Source: Hemibagrus wyckioides (lineage: Eukaryota; Chordata; Actinopteri; Siluriformes; Bagridae). Taken from it: a stretch of 64,000 bases of DNA. Where the stretch lies: the NCBI RefSeq assembly GCF_019097595.1, contig NC_080710.1, positions 18,897,780 to 18,961,779 on the forward strand. Reading direction: 5' to 3'. The notes under the pieces were generated by a model. It had not been told where the DNA came from and made no database searches. It saw only the letters and a list, made by a program, of their open reading frames with translations. Both the position numbers and the translations under genes were made by a program. Positions 63,719 through 64,000 of the stretch are shown here, piece after piece (the first letter of the stretch is position 1; the number at the start of each line of letters is the position of its first letter).

Positions 63719-64000
63719 CTATATAGCCAAACTATTTTAGATACCTGACCATCACACTCATAAGTGCTGTTTGAACATTCACCCCAGATTTAGTTTACTT
63801 TTGCTGTTATAATACCCTCCACTCTTCTGGGAAGGCTTTCCACTAGATTTTGGAGCAGGGCTACGGGGAAGAGCATCCCCGTCTGGGGTTCAGTCGGCTT
63901 TTTGATCCATGACAAAAGTGTTCATTGGGGTTGAGGTTGGGCTCTGTGCAGACCACTTGAGTTATTCCAATGCCATCCTTGTTAAACCATGTCTTCCAGG
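63719..64000 (-). mobile_element. Tc1-family element, truncated by window end
   Basis: Starts with 'tatatagccaaactatttta', then 'gatacctgaccatcacactc' and 'ataagtgc', the same terminal design as the element at 41287. On the minus strand it then reads transposase C-terminal coding words in reverse order ('ctggaagacatggtttaaca' near the window end, 'aaaatctagtggaaagcctt' near 63850). Orientation is opposite to the 41287 copy. The remaining part lies outside the window. Confidence 0.75.

Overview
This is a vertebrate nuclear locus from a teleost fish. The evidence is intron-rich genes with GT/AG splice sites, AT-rich non-coding DNA, many microsatellites, and several interspersed repeats typical of fish (Tc1-like elements, a SINE-like family found in otophysan fishes such as catfishes and carps). 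A catfish-like otophysan is my best guess, but the sequence alone does not fix the species. There are no operons, CRISPR arrays or recognisable RNA genes.

Three protein-coding genes can be reconstructed exon by exon, all with intact frames. (1) eva1b, plus strand, coding 19793-20421 in two exons, with a likely 5' UTR exon at 18040-18154: a 170-residue single-pass membrane protein. (2) sh3d21, minus strand, coding 37033-25522 in 16 exons: a 449-residue adaptor with three SH3 domains, a proline/basic linker and a C-terminal coiled coil, of the CD2AP/CIN85 type. (3) thrap3, minus strand, coding 49921-39533 in ten coding exons, plus a non-coding first exon ending at 55167: a 933-residue Arg/Ser-rich nuclear mRNA-processing and Mediator-associated protein. 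Order and orientation (thrap3 and sh3d21 head to tail, eva1b convergent with sh3d21) match the human 1p34.3 neighbourhood THRAP3-SH3D21-EVA1B as I know it, which supports all three identifications.

Layout: 1-18039 is gene-free on what I can see and forms the upstream flank of eva1b, with several SINE-like copies and microsatellites. 18040-21080 is eva1b. 21080-25150 is the convergent gap between eva1b and sh3d21, carrying an internally deleted Tc1-like element and another Tc1 fragment. 25163-37120 is sh3d21. 37120-38750 separates the two minus-strand genes. 38754-55250 is thrap3, with Tc1-family relics in introns 1 and 9. 55330-55630 is a CpG-containing likely promoter. 55851-59012 is a 3.16-kb minisatellite of about 113 units of exactly 28 bp. 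59013-64000 has no recognised gene and ends in a truncated Tc1-family element.

The three genes share a conserved neighbourhood but not an obvious pathway. The most unusual structure is the strictly phased 28-bp minisatellite just upstream of the thrap3 promoter. It contains a 560-bp higher-order duplication and stays open in all three minus-strand frames over long stretches. I found no convincing new biological system beyond that array; everything else fits a conserved vertebrate locus with fish repeats.
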